The position numbers and the translations under genes are program-made. From contig JANQMX010000011.1 of the NCBI GenBank assembly GCA_028279885.1, positions 21,113 through 85,112 on the forward strand: a stretch of DNA of 64,000 nucleotides, given 5' to 3'. The stretch is from Rhodovibrionaceae bacterium (GTDB lineage: Bacteria > Pseudomonadota > Alphaproteobacteria > Kiloniellales > DSM-21159). This document shows positions 35,477 through 43,344 of the stretch, piece by piece; position 1 is the stretch's first letter; every line of letters begins with the position of its first letter. The notes under the pieces are model-generated. The model was not told the origin of the DNA and searched no databases. It was given only the letters and a program-made list of their open reading frames with translations.

Positions 35477-36145
35477 ATGAGCGTTTTCAAAGTTTCCAAT
35501 TCCTTGGGGAAATGGATGACCTGCGCGGCCTCGGCTGCCTTCCTAGCCCTTGCCTCCGCCGGGGCTGCGCAGGCCGTGCCCGTCCGCGTCGACTATAGCG
35601 CTACGGTTACACCCGGAGTTCCGGGCCCAAGCCCTGGCACCGGCACGGTCAGCGGCACCCTTGGAGTGTTCGACGTCACAATGGCCAATGAGGTCTTCGA
35701 TTTACCGGGCGACGGCTCGCTCAGCGTGGAGACAGCAGGCTTCGCGAGCGGATTCCCCAACGGCAGCTTTCCGCTGACTGTCCTTAGCGGTGGAGTGCCT
35801 ATTGGCTTCTCGTTCGATTCGATTGGCCCAACGGCCAGCGATTTCAGCGGCAGTTTAGCGGGAGTTGACGGTCTAACATTCCTTCAGACCGCACCAGTTC
35901 CCTGCTCTCTCGAAGGGATCGACACCTCATGCTTCGTCAGACTCCTGGTCGGGGGTGTAGATGACGAGGCACAGGCCTTCTTTTTAGGTTTGGGTGGTGA
36001 GCTACCGCCTTTCTCCGCAGGTCCGCTCGAGTTCTCCTTCACCTTGCTGGACGAGCCGACGGATTTTTCGCTACCGAATTCCTTCTTGCTCTTGGCAGGC
36101 GGCCTGGTGGCCGTCGGTGCCTTGCGGCGGAAGACTCAACGCTAG
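35477..36145 (+). CDS. Exported protein with PEP-CTERM/VPLPA-like sorting tail
   Basis: A 222-residue secreted protein. The signal peptide covers about 34 residues, ending AAQA. The mature region is Gly, Ser and Thr-rich with beta-strand character. The C-terminus has the tripartite exosortase-type signal: a short Pro motif (FSLPNS), a hydrophobic stretch LLLAGGLVAVGAL and a basic end RRKTQR. The Pro motif differs from the usual VPLPA or PEP form. GGGAGAG six bases upstream supports the ATG. No exosortase gene is in the window. Confidence 0.8.
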   Translation: MSVFKVSNSLGKWMTCAASAAFLALASAGAAQAVPVRVDYSATVTPGVPGPSPGTGTVSGTLGVFDVTMANEVFDLPGDGSLSVETAGFASGFPNGSFPLTVLSGGVPIGFSFDSIGPTASDFSGSLAGVDGLTFLQTAPVPCSLEGIDTSCFVRLLVGGVDDEAQAFFLGLGGELPPFSAGPLEFSFTLLDEPTDFSLPNSFLLLAGGLVAVGALRRKTQR

Positions 36146-36253
36146 CATCGCCACAAAGGCTGGGCGTGCCAGCTTGGCGGCTTAGTCTCATTCCCTTGAC
36201 GGTCCTTGGCGGCTAGTGTCTGCCGCCAAGGACCGGAAAAGGGGAGAGCGTTC

Positions 36254-37168
36254 ATGAGCTGGCAGCCGGCAGTGGAGACGGATTGCGCGCAGACGGAGAG
36301 CTGCACACCCGTCGCCGTGGTGATCACGCCGAAAGCAAAAGACATCGGCGGCTTCGAGGTCAGGCGTGCCCTGCCCTCCATCGAGCGCCGCTCGATCGGC
36401 CCCTTCGTCTTCTTCGACCAGATGGGCCCGGCCACCTTCGCCGCCGGCAGCGGCATCGACGTGCGACCGCATCCGCATATCGGCCTCTCCACCCTGACCT
36501 GGCTGGTGGAAGGCGAGATCATGCACCGGGACAGCCTGGGCTCCGAGCAGCCCATTCGTCCCGGCGAAGTCAACTGGATGACCGCGGGGCGCGGCATCGT
36601 CCATTCCGAGCGCACGCCGGATGACAAGCGGGCAGCACCCCACAGCCTCTTCGGCCTGCAGGTCTGGCTCGCCCTACCGCAGGCGCACGAAGAGACCGAG
36701 CCGAGCTTTCAGCACTACACGGGCAACGAGATCCCGCGCATCGAGCAGGACGGCGTGGTCATCCAACTGGTCGCCGGCGAAGCCTGGGGCGAACGCTCTC
36801 CGGTCGAGGTCTTCTCCGAGACGCTCTACGCCGACATCGCTCTGCCCGCCGGCGGGCGCTTCGCGCTGCCGACCGAAACGCCGGAGCGTGGGCTGTATAT
36901 CATGCAGGGCGAGGTGAGCCTGGCAGGCGAGACCTTCTCCGCCGGCAGCATGCTGGCGCTCAACCCCGGGCGCGAGGCGGTGGTCGAAGCCACCCAAGCC
37001 GCACGGATGGCGCTGATCGGTGGCGCACCGCTCGATGGCCGGCGGCACCTGTGGTGGAACTTCGTCTCCAGCTCCAAGGAGCGGCTAGAGCAAGCCAAGG
37101 CCGACTGGAAGGAAGGGCGCTTTCCCGCCGTCCCTGGCGAGACCGAGTTCATACCATTGCCGCAATAG
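36254..37168 (+). CDS. Pirin family protein
   Basis: A 304-residue bicupin. The N-terminal cupin carries the pirin signature FVFFDQMGPATFAAGSGIDVRPHPHIGLSTLTWLVEGEIMHRDSLGSEQPIRPGEVNWMTAGRGIVHSE, shortened here to its landmarks, with metal-ligand His in RPHPHIGLST, a third in IVHSE and the Glu there. The C-terminal pirin domain is also present. Bacterial pirins act as quercetinases or as metabolic regulators; this one is not assigned. It is monocistronic. Confidence 0.93.
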   Translation: MSWQPAVETDCAQTESCTPVAVVITPKAKDIGGFEVRRALPSIERRSIGPFVFFDQMGPATFAAGSGIDVRPHPHIGLSTLTWLVEGEIMHRDSLGSEQPIRPGEVNWMTAGRGIVHSERTPDDKRAAPHSLFGLQVWLALPQAHEETEPSFQHYTGNEIPRIEQDGVVIQLVAGEAWGERSPVEVFSETLYADIALPAGGRFALPTETPERGLYIMQGEVSLAGETFSAGSMLALNPGREAVVEATQAARMALIGGAPLDGRRHLWWNFVSSSKERLEQAKADWKEGRFPAVPGETEFIPLPQ

Positions 37169-37237
37169 GAAACTAACTATTAGCTGTATTGCCCGCGGCA
37201 TTTCCGCCGCAAGACCGGAAAGGAAGGCCTAGGAGAC

Positions 37238-38251
37238 ATGAAGAACGTCCGTCTGACAGTTCTGGCTCTCGTGATTGCCGTATGCACGGCATCGACAAGT
37301 TGGGCCGATGCACCACCCTCGCTCGACGAGGTCTTCCAGACCCTCGGCTTCTCGCAGAAAGACGTGGAGGCCGTAAAGAACGGGCAGATCGTCTCGATCG
37401 AACCGAAGCGCACGCGGGACGATCAGCTCATCGCCGCGGTGGCTGTCCCGATCAAAGCATCGGTCGCAGCCCTAACGGAAGGGCTTAAGAGCGGCCGCAA
37501 CATCAGTGTCGATAGCGATGTCTTGAGCCAGGGCAAGATCGACCCGAGCAGCAGCGACCCGCTCTCCGCATTCGCCTTCAAGGATAGCAAGGAAGTCGGC
37601 AAGCTCTTGAGCAACGACCGGGCGAAGAGCTTTCATCTCTCGAGCGAAGAGCAGGCAATGCTCGAAAAACAACTCGCCGGATTGAACGCGAACCAGTCGG
37701 GCAGTACCGAGAAGGCCATGGCCGCCTACCGCGAGGTGCTCGCCGGGCGGTTCGAGGCTTACGCAAAAGGTGGCCTGGATGGCGTGGCACCCTACGTCGA
37801 TGGCAGCAACACGCTCTCACCCGCGGCCACACTCAAGGCAGCAACAGAACAGGCCAAGTCATTTCTCTCCAAGTATTTCCCGGACTTCTGGGCGGCTCTA
37901 GACGGCTTCCCGAAGAACGGCTCACAGGCGATTGCAAGCGACTTCTACTGGGTCGATCGCGAGGTCGAAGGGCGTCCAGCCGCCCTTCTCGTCCACCATC
38001 TCTATGAAGCGACCGACGACTATCTTATGGTCAGCCAGCGCCAGTACTACGTCGGTCACACCTACGAATCCTTGCAGATGTTCGGCCTTGCGATGCCGAC
38101 CGAGACCGGGTCTGTCATCTTCAGCGTCAACAGCATCTACACCGAGCAGATCACCGGATTCTTCAGCGGCGTGGCCCAATCGGTCGGCGAGAAACGGACC
38201 AAAGAGAGTATGGTCAAGCACTTCGAAGCAGTGCGTAAGGCGATGCAGTGA
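37238..38251 (+). CDS. Exported protein of unknown function
   Basis: A 337-residue protein with a signal peptide of about 23 residues ending SWA. The mature protein is mixed alpha/beta and has a conserved-looking core FYWVDREVEGRPAALLVHHLYEATDDYLMVSQRQYYVGHTYESLQM near residues 225-275. That region suggests a soluble periplasmic domain with many Tyr residues. I recognise no family. It stands alone on the plus strand between pirin and a COQ10-like gene. Confidence 0.75.
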   Translation: MKNVRLTVLALVIAVCTASTSWADAPPSLDEVFQTLGFSQKDVEAVKNGQIVSIEPKRTRDDQLIAAVAVPIKASVAALTEGLKSGRNISVDSDVLSQGKIDPSSSDPLSAFAFKDSKEVGKLLSNDRAKSFHLSSEEQAMLEKQLAGLNANQSGSTEKAMAAYREVLAGRFEAYAKGGLDGVAPYVDGSNTLSPAATLKAATEQAKSFLSKYFPDFWAALDGFPKNGSQAIASDFYWVDREVEGRPAALLVHHLYEATDDYLMVSQRQYYVGHTYESLQMFGLAMPTETGSVIFSVNSIYTEQITGFFSGVAQSVGEKRTKESMVKHFEAVRKAMQ

Positions 38252-38366
38252 GCGGCTGATTCGGACGTGCTATGGCAACAAAAACTCAGAATCGGGAAGC
38301 GCTTACATATCGCGACTAGGAAACGGCAAGGCTTCCCTATGGCATAAGTCTGCTAGACACTTGGGC

Positions 38367-38810
38367 ATGGGCACGTTCTGCATCACCCGCATCGTCGACC
38401 GCCCACGCGAGACTGTCTATGCTCTCGCCGCCGACGTCGAGGGCTATGCCGACTTCATTCCCGGCTTCGCCGACGCCCAGGTTCGCCCAGTAGGGAAGAA
38501 CCGGCTGGAGGTCGTGCAGCGCGTGCGCTTCAAAGGCCTCAGCGCGCGCTTCCGCTCGACGGCTGAGCTGGCACCGCCAGAGCGCATTGTCATCCGCTCG
38601 CACGACCGACCCTTCAAGGACCTCCATCAGGAATGGCGGCTGGAAGACCTCGGCGAAGGGCGCACCAAGATCACTTTCAGCGGTCACTATGCCTTGGGAT
38701 CCGCCAGGCTGGAGCGATGGTTCGGACGCTGGTTCGACCACCTCGTCGAGCGCACCGTCGACGCCTTTGAACAGCGCCTGCTTCAAGGCACCGCTCCACG
38801 GGAGGCTTAA
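38367..38810 (+). CDS. COQ10/RatA-like SRPBCC (START-like) protein
   Basis: A 147-residue START-like protein. ITRIVDRPRETVYALAADVEGYADFIPGFADAQV and the basic FKGLSARFRSTAEL match the COQ10/RatA family. Alphaproteobacterial members are thought to act in ubiquinone function, and some are annotated as ribosome-association toxins. Its stop is four bases from the convergent stop of the first radical SAM gene. A hydrophobic-ligand-binding fold next to a prenyltransferase locus is suggestive, but this gene is on the opposite strand. Confidence 0.88.
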   Translation: MGTFCITRIVDRPRETVYALAADVEGYADFIPGFADAQVRPVGKNRLEVVQRVRFKGLSARFRSTAELAPPERIVIRSHDRPFKDLHQEWRLEDLGEGRTKITFSGHYALGSARLERWFGRWFDHLVERTVDAFEQRLLQGTAPREA

Positions 38811-38814
38811 CCGC

Positions 38815-39792
38815 TCAGACAGTGTCCACCGCCTCGACACTTGGCACCGGCCAGGTCTCATTGGCGTGGCGCAGCAAGCCCGGCTCATTCCGACAGCGGG
38901 CGACGAAGTCTGCGACCTCTTGGCTGCGCCAAGCCTGCTGATAGCTGCGCCAGGCCTGCTCCACAGTCTGCCGCCGCAAGTCGCCGGGGGCGAAGGGCAG
39001 GGCGTTCAGCAGCTTCACTCGACCGTTCGGGACGATCAGGATCATCGCTTGTGGGCTGTCCAGGCGGCGCTGAATCTCGGTCTCGATATCCCAGGGATAG
39101 ATCGCGAGGCGCGGCCCACCGGCGGCCGCGGCCCGTGCTTCCAGCGCCTCCACGGTCGCGACCCAGTCGGGCGGGCTGGGGGCAAGGTTTTGCCAGTCGA
39201 GAGCAGCACGGCCTAGGCGCATCAGTGGCCCGGTGACGAAGACGCTGCAGCCAAGCTCTGCCGCAAGCTCATACGCCGCCACCGCTTCATGCAGATTGCG
39301 TCGAGACGGAACGAACACCCACTCGGCCGGGACGTTGCGCGCGCTCAGACGCCGCAGTGCGCCCGTCGCTTCGGCAAAGCTGGCTGCACCAGGACGCAAG
39401 GCCTCATGGGTCTCTGCCGTCGCGCCGTCAACCGAGACCTGAACGTTGTCCACGCGCAGACCGGCCAGCCGCTCGACCGCGGCATCGTCCAGTTCACCAC
39501 CGTCAGTTTCGATCTTGATGGCCACGCCACCGTCCGAGAGTGTCTGGAAGATCTCCCAGACGTATGGGATCCGCATCGGTTCCCCGCCGCCGAAGGCGAC
39601 ATACGGAATGCCGGTTTCGGCAATTTGGCGGGCGACACCAATCGCCTCCTCCCGGTCGAGTTCATCTGGCCAAGCCTTATCCGGGCCGGACTCCTCGCAG
39701 CAGGCAAGACAGCGGCCCCCGCAGCGATTGGTCAACTGCCAGGCAACGAAAAGCGGTGCGCTGAAGTCCTCGATGGAGGCTATGGAAGACAT
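38815..39792 (-). CDS. Radical SAM protein 1 of the peptide/UbiA cluster
   Basis: A 325-residue MoaA/PqqE-type radical SAM enzyme. The [4Fe-4S] cysteines are Cys24, Cys28 and Cys31 (WQLTNRCGGRCLACCEES), and the SAM motif GGGEP is at 68-72. The C-terminal region VPNGRVKLLNALPFAPGDLRR resembles a SPASM domain, but the expected cluster Cys residues are absent. It shares WQLTxxCxxxCxxC, ES-x-P-x-K-A and LPNG motifs with the other two radical SAM genes here, so the three are paralogues. It is the last gene of the operon, 124 bases after the peptide gene. Confidence 0.92.
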   Translation of the reverse strand: MSSIASIEDFSAPLFVAWQLTNRCGGRCLACCEESGPDKAWPDELDREEAIGVARQIAETGIPYVAFGGGEPMRIPYVWEIFQTLSDGGVAIKIETDGGELDDAAVERLAGLRVDNVQVSVDGATAETHEALRPGAASFAEATGALRRLSARNVPAEWVFVPSRRNLHEAVAAYELAAELGCSVFVTGPLMRLGRAALDWQNLAPSPPDWVATVEALEARAAAAGGPRLAIYPWDIETEIQRRLDSPQAMILIVPNGRVKLLNALPFAPGDLRRQTVEQAWRSYQQAWRSQEVADFVARCRNEPGLLRHANETWPVPSVEAVDTV

Positions 39793-39861
39793 CGTGGCAC
39801 GCGGGCGTCATGCGCGCCCGGCCTAGGTCCAATGGGGCCGATCGAGCAGAAAACAGATATC

Positions 39862-39902
39862 GCCGCCATCTCCCCTTGGCATGCCTGCGCGGAGATGGCG
39901 GC
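39862..39902 (-). terminator. Strong hairpin between the peptide gene and radical SAM 1
   Basis: GCCGCCATCTCC (39862-39873) pairs perfectly with GGAGATGGCGGC (39891-39902) around a 17-base loop. On the minus strand it is followed by only a short T-run (TGTTTTC), so it may be a leaky terminator or an RNA-stabilising structure. Placed just after the peptide gene, it would raise peptide message over the distal enzyme message. Confidence 0.6.
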
Positions 39903-39916
39903 TGGAAATCGTCGGC

Positions 39917-40072
39917 TCAGGTAAAGCGGATGTAGGGCTGCGCCATCACCTGATCGGAGATCTCTTCCATCGTCGGCGTTTCCCAGGCTGTCTTGCCTTG
40001 GCGAACGGTGGGCCGGTCCTCGCTCTTCTCGACAAGGCTCTCGGTCGTCTCCGGTCTCACAGTGTTGTCCAT
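39917..40072 (-). CDS. PqqA-like precursor peptide (51 aa)
   Basis: A short gene inside the radical SAM operon, 22 bases after radical SAM 2, with AAGGA eight bases before the ATG. The product has a 26-residue extension and then WETPTMEEISDQVMAQPY followed by IRFT. Aligned without gaps to the PqqA encoded at 56237-56317, Trp30, Pro33, Glu37, Ile38, Ser39 and Tyr47 match Trp4, Pro7, Glu11, Ile12, Ser13 and Tyr21. The PqqA Glu17, which is cross-linked to Tyr21 in PQQ synthesis, is Met43 here. I infer a modified-peptide precursor whose Tyr (and perhaps Trp) is processed by the neighbouring enzymes. Confidence 0.8.
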   Translation of the reverse strand: MDNTVRPETTESLVEKSEDRPTVRQGKTAWETPTMEEISDQVMAQPYIRFT

Positions 40073-40094
40073 ACGCTACGTCCTTTCTCTCCAT

Positions 40095-41099
40095 TCAGGC
40101 GTTGCAAACGGCCAGCTCCAGCTTCTGCCATGAGTTGGCGGCGGCGTGTTCGGCTTCGTCCGCGATCGCCCGGTGAAGCGCATCCACCAGCAACGGACTC
40201 TGCCAAGCCCGGCAGTAATTATGCCAAGCCTCTGAAAGGCTGCAATGGCGAAGTTCGGCCACGACATAGGATAGCGGCGCCGACGCTTTCACCCAGCCAT
40301 TAGGCAGAACGAGCAAGGTAGCGGGCGGTTCGTCGAGCAGCTGCCGCAGCCCGTCCACCATGCGGAACGGTAGGTAGCACAGCTCCATCTCCCCCCGGCC
40401 CGCCGCGGCCTCGCGGTCGAGCGTGGCCCGGAAGCGCTCGTACTGCGTATCGCTGGGGCGCAGCTTGCGCCAGTTCTTGGCGGCATTGCCGATGCGCATC
40501 AGCGCCCCGGTATTGAAGCGGAAGGCACCGAGGGCCCGGGCGCGCGCCAGAGCAGCCGGTAGCTCTTCGATATTGACCCGCGTTGGCGCAAAGGTGACCT
40601 CGAGCGGCAGGCCAGCATCCCGCACCGCCCGGCAGGCCGCATGCACCTTGGTAAGCGAGGCGCCGGGGCGCTGGCGGGCGTAAACCTCCTGTGTGTCGGC
40701 ATCCAGGCTGATCTGCACCGAGCGCACCGGTAAACCGGCAAGCCGAGCCGCGGCCTCCGAACTGAAGCGCTGACCGTTTGTCTCGATCTTCAGCTGCACC
40801 CCGGCCCTGCCCAGGCGTTCGGCCACTTCCAGGAAGTAGGGCACGATCATGGGTTCGCCGCCGCAGAGCATGACATAGGGCACGTCGGCGGCGATCAGTT
40901 CGTCGGCAAAGGCGAGTGCCTCCTCGCGCGTGAACTCGCCCTGCATCGCCTTGCCCGGCGCACTCTCGGTGCAGCAGTGGATACAGGCGAGATCGCAGTC
41001 GCGCGTCAGTTGCCAAGACACGAATATCGGCGCCGCCATGGTGTCGATATGGCGCGTGCGTTTGGCCGATTGCCTGTCGAGAGATGTACCGCCGTCCAT
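40095..41099 (-). CDS. Radical SAM protein 2 of the peptide/UbiA cluster
   Basis: A 334-residue radical SAM enzyme with cluster cysteines Cys35, Cys39 and Cys42 (WQLTRDCDLACIHCCTES) and SAM motif CGGEP near residue 80. The C-terminal third resembles a SPASM fold (LPNGWVKASAPLSYVVAELRH) without the CxxC-type ligands, although isolated Cys residues occur later. It begins 13 bases after the UbiA stop and ends 22 bases before the peptide gene. Being next to the peptide makes it the prime candidate for the first modification. It is a paralogue of the other two. Confidence 0.92.
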   Translation of the reverse strand: MDGGTSLDRQSAKRTRHIDTMAAPIFVSWQLTRDCDLACIHCCTESAPGKAMQGEFTREEALAFADELIAADVPYVMLCGGEPMIVPYFLEVAERLGRAGVQLKIETNGQRFSSEAAARLAGLPVRSVQISLDADTQEVYARQRPGASLTKVHAACRAVRDAGLPLEVTFAPTRVNIEELPAALARARALGAFRFNTGALMRIGNAAKNWRKLRPSDTQYERFRATLDREAAAGRGEMELCYLPFRMVDGLRQLLDEPPATLLVLPNGWVKASAPLSYVVAELRHCSLSEAWHNYCRAWQSPLLVDALHRAIADEAEHAAANSWQKLELAVCNA

Positions 41100-41112
41100 C
41101 GCCGCGTCCCGA

Positions 41113-42078
41113 TTAAGCTCCGAGCCAAGGCTGGCATAACAGCCCTAATGTGAAGAGCAGCACCGTCGCCAGATAGCAGCGCACGATGGCACGCACTGCC
41201 GGCACGAAGGCACGCGGCGTACGGCAGGTTTGTCGCCCACGCAAAAAGCTCAGCAGCAGCAGCGGCAGGGCAGCAAGGGCCAGCAAGCAGGGCCAGGGAA
41301 AAACGCCGATCACGACACCAAGCGGCACCACCAACAGTGCCAGGCCGGCAAGACCGCTGTAGAGCCAGACCGCCCGCTCGCGGCCGAGCCGCACGACGAG
41401 GTTGCGTTTGCCGACGAGCCGGTCCTGGTGAAAGTCGGGAATGGCGTTGACGACGGCGAGCGCCATGATCAGGAAGCCCGGCACCAGAGAGGCTAGCAAG
41501 GCCGGACCGATCACCGACCAAGCCATCGTCTGAGCGTGCAGGTGCAGACTGCCCAGCACCATTAATGGGCCGTAGGAGAGCGCGATCACCGTTTCCCCGA
41601 GACCGCGGTAGGCCCAGCGGATGGGCGGCGCGACATAAAAAGCGGCCGCCATGCCGCCCAAGCCGGCGTAAAACAGAATGGGCCAGCCAGTCTCCAGCGC
41701 CAAGTAGATGCCAACCGCCAGCGCCCCAGCGAAGGCGGCGATACCCAACACCAAGACGGCCACCGACATAGGCGGTGGGTCTTCCGGATTGAACACCCGG
41801 TCCGTGCCCTCGCGGTCGTCGAAGTACTCGTTGAAGGCCTCGACGCCGACCACGGCGAGCAGGATGCCGGCGAGTCCGATCCAGAACATCGTCGGCTGGA
41901 AGACATCGGCGATTGCGTAAGCCCAAGCGGCGCCAAGGAGATAAGGCAACAGGCCCGCATAGAGGAAGAAGCGGTAGCGCACCATGCTAGCGACATAGCC
42001 GAGGAGGCCAGGCAGGCTGCGCGGTCGTGCCTTGGCTGCAGGCGAGGCTTCGAAGCCGGCGTTTACACGAAGATCCAT
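41113..42078 (-). CDS. UbiA-family prenyltransferase within the radical SAM/peptide operon
   Basis: A 321-residue polytopic membrane enzyme with about eight to nine segments. The first Asp-rich motif is NEYFDDREGTD at 83-93 and the second is NAIPDFHQDRLVGK at 211-224, both binding Mg-diphosphate of the prenyl donor. The arrangement is closest to MenA-like members that prenylate dihydroxyaromatics. Its start overlaps the radical SAM 3 stop by 16 bases, and it ends 13 bases before radical SAM 2, so it is firmly part of the operon. The acceptor is inferred to be an aromatic residue or fragment from the peptide. Confidence 0.93.
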   Translation of the reverse strand: MDLRVNAGFEASPAAKARPRSLPGLLGYVASMVRYRFFLYAGLLPYLLGAAWAYAIADVFQPTMFWIGLAGILLAVVGVEAFNEYFDDREGTDRVFNPEDPPPMSVAVLVLGIAAFAGALAVGIYLALETGWPILFYAGLGGMAAAFYVAPPIRWAYRGLGETVIALSYGPLMVLGSLHLHAQTMAWSVIGPALLASLVPGFLIMALAVVNAIPDFHQDRLVGKRNLVVRLGRERAVWLYSGLAGLALLVVPLGVVIGVFPWPCLLALAALPLLLLSFLRGRQTCRTPRAFVPAVRAIVRCYLATVLLFTLGLLCQPWLGA

Positions 42079-43082
42079 CGGTGCAGCTCGGCCGTCTTCT
42101 TGGGATTGTCGCTGAGGTCGTCGACAAACTGCGCTATGCGCGGGTCCTGCCAGGCCCGTTGGAAGTTCGACCAGATCGCCTTCAAAGACTCTTTGCGCAG
42201 GTCGCCGCAGATGAAGGGCAACGCGTTGATCAGCTTGACCAGTCCATTGGGTAGCACGATGAGCAGAGCTGCGGGATGCTCAAGGCGCTCGCGCATCTCA
42301 TGCAGCAGGCCCATCTCATGAAAATGTACGCGCATCCGGCCATCGTACTCGTGGCGCTTGGCATACAGAACTTCGAAGAAGGGACCATACTCTGCATCGC
42401 TCGGCGCCATCATCTGCCAGGTCTTGACCGCATTGCCGGTGTACATGGTGCGACCAGTATAGAAGCTGCCGGCGCCAAGCTCGTAGGCGAGATCGACGGC
42501 GCGGCCGATCTCATGAACGTTGAAGGATGTGGGCGAATAGTTAATTTCCAGCGGCACCCCAGCCGCGTGAACGTTGCGGATGCCCTGCAGCACGTGATCA
42601 AAGTCCCCGCGCACCCGCATCTTGTTGAAGGTATCCCGCGTCGCGCCGTCCATGCTGACCTGCACCGACTTGACCGCATAGTCCTTCAGCCGCTGACAGG
42701 CCTCTTCGGTCAGGTAGTGACCGTTGGTCTCGATCTTGAGCTGGGCCCCGCCCTCGGCACCGAACTTGGCCAAGTCGAAGAAGCGCGGGTGCAGCATAGG
42801 CTCGCCGCCAGAGAGCGAAACATAAGGCACGTCTAACTCGACGGCTTGGCGCATCACGGAGAAGACCTGATCGTCCTCGAGCTCGTCCTTGAAAGCCTTG
42901 CCGGGCCCGCTCTCCTCGATGCAGTGCAGGCAGGCGTAGTTGCACTCGTTGGTGAGCTGCCAGGCGATGTAGAGCGGCGCACCGAGGTTGCCCGACGTGG
43001 TCTCGCCAGGCGTCACCGGCTGCAGCCGCCGGTCTTCGCCGACGTCAACCTCAGTGCCTTGCTCGGGGGCGGCCTCCTCCAT
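42063..43082 (-). CDS. Radical SAM protein 3 of the peptide/UbiA cluster
   Basis: A 339-residue radical SAM enzyme. Cys47, Cys51 and Cys54 (WQLTNECNYACLHCIEES) hold the cluster, SGGEP is the SAM motif, and a 35-residue polar N-terminal extension precedes the barrel. The C-terminal SPASM-like region (LPNGLVKLINALPFICGDLRK) has only a single Cys. I use the ATG at 43082, four bases after the pqqD-like stop, rather than an earlier ATG inside that gene. A UbiA start overlaps its end. Confidence 0.92.
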   Translation of the reverse strand: MEEAAPEQGTEVDVGEDRRLQPVTPGETTSGNLGAPLYIAWQLTNECNYACLHCIEESGPGKAFKDELEDDQVFSVMRQAVELDVPYVSLSGGEPMLHPRFFDLAKFGAEGGAQLKIETNGHYLTEEACQRLKDYAVKSVQVSMDGATRDTFNKMRVRGDFDHVLQGIRNVHAAGVPLEINYSPTSFNVHEIGRAVDLAYELGAGSFYTGRTMYTGNAVKTWQMMAPSDAEYGPFFEVLYAKRHEYDGRMRVHFHEMGLLHEMRERLEHPAALLIVLPNGLVKLINALPFICGDLRKESLKAIWSNFQRAWQDPRIAQFVDDLSDNPKKTAELHRWIFV

Positions 43083-43086
43083 GCCC

Positions 43087-43344
43087 TCAGCTCTCGTCAA
43101 CCAAGCCCTGTTCACGTAGCTGCTGGGTGAAAGCACGCGCCTCACGACCGATTTGCTCGCCGTCTTGAGCGGCGTACTCGGCTTCCAGCCGAGCGGGTAT
43201 CTCGCCTTCCGGCGTGCCGGCCTGGATCTCCCGTACGACAGCAGCAGCCGTGGGATTGAGCGCGTAGACTTTCTCCGACCGAGTCTCGAAGAGAACCCCG
43301 CCGAACTTCTCCTGTCGGAACTTGACGTACTTTGCGAGCTTCAT
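43087..43344 (-). CDS. PqqD-like RiPP recognition protein
   Basis: An 85-residue PqqD-family protein, the peptide-binding (RRE) fold that delivers precursor peptides to radical SAM partners. Recognisable are KFRQEKFGGVLFETRSEKVYALNPTAAAVVREIQ in two short halves and a C-terminal helical part FTQQLREQGLVDES. The ATG at 43344 gives the normal length; the frame is open for another 30 codons that are not PqqD-like. It is the first gene of the six-gene operon, so its presence next to radical SAM enzymes and a peptide supports a RiPP assignment. Confidence 0.88.
   Translation of the reverse strand: MKLAKYVKFRQEKFGGVLFETRSEKVYALNPTAAAVVREIQAGTPEGEIPARLEAEYAAQDGEQIGREARAFTQQLREQGLVDES

Noticed and set aside
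38367..38810. The COQ10/RatA-like gene as part of the UbiA/radical SAM operon
   Set aside because: It is on the opposite strand and convergent with the operon's last gene, so co-transcription is impossible. A functional link remains only a thought.
39917..40072. A second true pqqA
   Set aside because: The Glu needed for the Glu-Tyr cross-link is Met, it carries a 26-residue extension, and the neighbouring enzymes are not PqqB, PqqC or PqqE.
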